7,985 bases of DNA from Prevotellaceae bacterium (GTDB taxonomy: Bacteria; Bacteroidota; Bacteroidia; Bacteroidales; UBA932): assembly GCA_031259225.1 (NCBI GenBank), contig JAIRLT010000245.1, positions 1 through 7,985 of the forward strand, in the 5' to 3' direction. Position 1 is the first letter of the stretch, and every line of letters begins with the position of its first letter. The notes beneath the pieces were generated by a model. It was not told the DNA's origin. It did not search any database and saw nothing but the letters and a program-made list of their open reading frames with translations. Of the stretch, positions 7,082-7,985 are shown in pieces. A program made the translations under genes and the position numbers.

Positions 7082-7213
7082 TCACAACTTTTCCACAAAG
7101 CATTTCACTTTATCCAACGCTTTCTTTAATACCGCTAAATCTACGCAATAAGAGATACGTACATAATTATCATATGCCTCGCCGAAGCAATTTCCTGCGA
7201 AGAGGGCGACGTC
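7082..7213 (-). pseudogene. Remnant of a class I/II PLP-dependent aminotransferase (C-terminal ~43 codons)
   Basis: The minus strand encodes DVALFAGNCFGEAYDNYVRI, continuing SYCVDLAVLKKALDKV and ending in FVEKL before a TGA at 7082-7084. This fits the end of fold-type I aminotransferases of the aspartate/LL-diaminopimelate type, where a V-A-L-x-x-G-x-x-FGEA segment precedes a conserved substrate-binding Arg (YVRIS) and a final helix. A full enzyme has about 390-430 residues; the PLP lysine and everything N-terminal are missing. The reading frame stays open upstream to 7303, but that stretch resembles no aminotransferase and its first residues overlap the DUF2723 gene end. Similarity stops near 7213, exactly where the glycosylase relic on the other strand begins. 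I therefore call it a truncated relic with no function. Which aminotransferase it came from is uncertain. Confidence 0.7.
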
Positions 7214-7275
7214 CTGCCAATGCGGAAATCCGTTTTGAGGATAGGTGTACAGCGTGGCGAGGAATATTGGGGTAA
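7213..7275 (+). pseudogene. Remnant of a second DNA-deoxyinosine glycosylase gene (last ~20 codons)
   Basis: Read from 7213, the plus strand gives PANAEIRFEDRCTAWRGILG and a TAA at 7273-7275. It aligns without gaps to the end of the intact glycosylase (PANAGFSVENI, then CTVWRGILG), including the PANA of the second catalytic loop at the correct distance. The last 30 bases are nearly identical between the copies, while the seven codons between PANA and Cys differ at most positions (9 of 21 bases agree). That pattern suggests a diverged second glycosylase whose end was homogenised by, or used for, recombination. Everything before PANA is missing and the aminotransferase relic begins there on the other strand. 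The DNA match of the last 30 bases is certain; the extension back to 7213 rests on the four-residue PANA match. Confidence 0.65.
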
Positions 7276-7276
7276 A
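7246..7276 (+). repeat. Direct repeat copy 2
   Basis: This is the second copy of the repeat at 6094-6124, in the same orientation with starts 1152 bp apart and differing only at 7253-7254. It ends 16 bp before the stop codon of the DUF2723 gene. Recombination between the copies would delete the CPBP protease gene and the aminotransferase relic and leave a single glycosylase end facing the DUF2723 gene. Confidence 0.9.
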
Positions 7277-7292
7277 GATAATCGTAGTATTT

Positions 7293-7985
7293 TCAATCGT
7301 CAAGCAGCGTTTCCATTTCTTTTAAAATTTCGGCTTCGTATTCTTCATCTAATCCGATAGCTATACTTGATTTGTAAAGTTCAATTAACGCTTTCAGTTT
7401 TTCAACCTGATTGTTTTGCTTATATTTTTGTGCAAGCAACCTGAAAGTTATATGGTATATGAATACTGCTCCCGATATTCGAGGAATATCGTCGGTTTTT
7501 AATGTGGGGAAATATTTGAAATTTTTGGATTTAAGCAGTAATTCCAATTTATTCACATCGTAAGATTTATCGGTATTGCCGGTTTCGACCGGCGTTAATC
7601 GGGAAGTTAATCCGCAGTTTTGAAAATGAGAATTCAGTCCGCCATAAAATGTAGCTTCGGCAAAATTAGAGAAATACACCGGACGGAGGGCAAAGTTGTT
7701 TGCCACGATATGCAGTAACATTGCCCGTTGCGGACTAAGGTAAATCCGTTTCTTTGCCTGTTCGCCTTCTATTTTGGCGTGCATACGGTTTGAAACCAAA
7801 TCGGGTTCGACGCGCCATTTCATCTGATAATCGGCGGCAAGGTTAAATTCCTCTTTCATCTCTTTGGACACGTGAACAGCCACTTCTGTCGTATCCCATT
7901 TGAATGGGTGAATATCCATAATTTGCCGGTCATCCAGACGAATGTTTATCTTTTTCACGCCATCTTTAAGTCCGTTTCTAAGGAA
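7293..7985 (-). CDS. DUF2723 family membrane glycosyltransferase-like protein, C-terminal part (partial)
   Basis: The minus-strand frame is open from the right edge to a TGA at 7293-7295 and gives 230 residues. The GTG at 7958 is not the real start, because the frame continues through it (FLRNGLKDG precedes it). The segment LSPQRAMLLHIVANNFALRP, followed by VYFSN, then GLNSHFQNCGLTSRLTPVE, and a C-terminal helical stretch QVEKLKALIELYKSSIAIGL follow the pattern at the end of Bacteroidetes DUF2723 proteins (MLDIIANNxWKRPIYF, then GLxYRLVPI, then TPR-like helices). These are large proteins, often around 1000 residues, with an N-terminal multi-membrane domain resembling protein O-mannosyltransferases; that part is off the window, so membrane topology and glycosyltransferase motifs cannot be checked. 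The gene converges on the CPBP gene across the relic region. Confidence 0.72.
   Translation of the reverse strand, partial: FLRNGLKDGVKKINIRLDDRQIMDIHPFKWDTTEVAVHVSKEMKEEFNLAADYQMKWRVEPDLVSNRMHAKIEGEQAKKRIYLSPQRAMLLHIVANNFALRPVYFSNFAEATFYGGLNSHFQNCGLTSRLTPVETGNTDKSYDVNKLELLLKSKNFKYFPTLKTDDIPRISGAVFIYHITFRLLAQKYKQNNQVEKLKALIELYKSSIAIGLDEEYEAEILKEMETLLDD

Noticed and set aside
7214..7303. Upstream part of the 73-residue minus-strand frame as a real N-terminus of a small protein
   Set aside because: It is the antisense of the glycosylase relic, overlaps the end of the DUF2723 gene, and shows no aminotransferase similarity before Asp31.

Overview
The window looks like chromosomal DNA from a Bacteroidetes/Bacteroidales bacterium. 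Four things point there: the start codons lack Shine-Dalgarno sequences, two sites match the Bacteroidetes -7 promoter element TAnnTTTG, the intergenic DNA is very AT-rich beside coding DNA of moderate GC, and the proteins are of types common in that phylum (DUF2723 membrane protein, secreted C69 dipeptidase, RarA, Cys-type KdsA). No rRNA, tRNA, CRISPR array, transposase or phage gene is visible.

Layout. Positions 1-192 hold the 3' end of rmuC (+). It converges, with only 6 bp between stop codons, on a lysine-rich histone H1-like gene (199-1170, -). A 604-bp, very AT-rich divergent intergenic region (1171-1774) separates that gene from rarA. It carries a -7-like element, a 16-bp palindrome and a perfect 11-bp tandem repeat. 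Next comes a tightly packed plus-strand run: rarA (1775-3061, TTG start), kdsA (3087-3923), a secreted C69 dipeptidase (3966-5612) and a DNA-deoxyinosine glycosylase (5638-6123), with gaps of 25, 42 and 25 bp. A CPBP-family intramembrane protease (6187-7050, +) follows behind its own TATCTTTG element. The minus-strand 3' end of a DUF2723 gene runs off the right edge (7293-7985).

The run mixes replication and repair (RarA, glycosylase, and RmuC nearby), lipopolysaccharide precursor synthesis (KdsA) and exported peptide degradation (C69 dipeptidase). It looks like an ordinary housekeeping cluster rather than one pathway.

The most unusual part is 7082-7276. It joins two gene remnants head to head at about position 7213: the last ~43 codons of a class I/II aminotransferase (-) and the last ~20 codons of a second DNA-deoxyinosine glycosylase (+). 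The end of this relic repeats the end of the intact glycosylase gene (29 of 31 bases, 6094-6124 against 7246-7276), so the protease gene and the aminotransferase relic sit between direct repeats. I read this as a rearrangement scar. I found no convincing new multi-gene system in the window.
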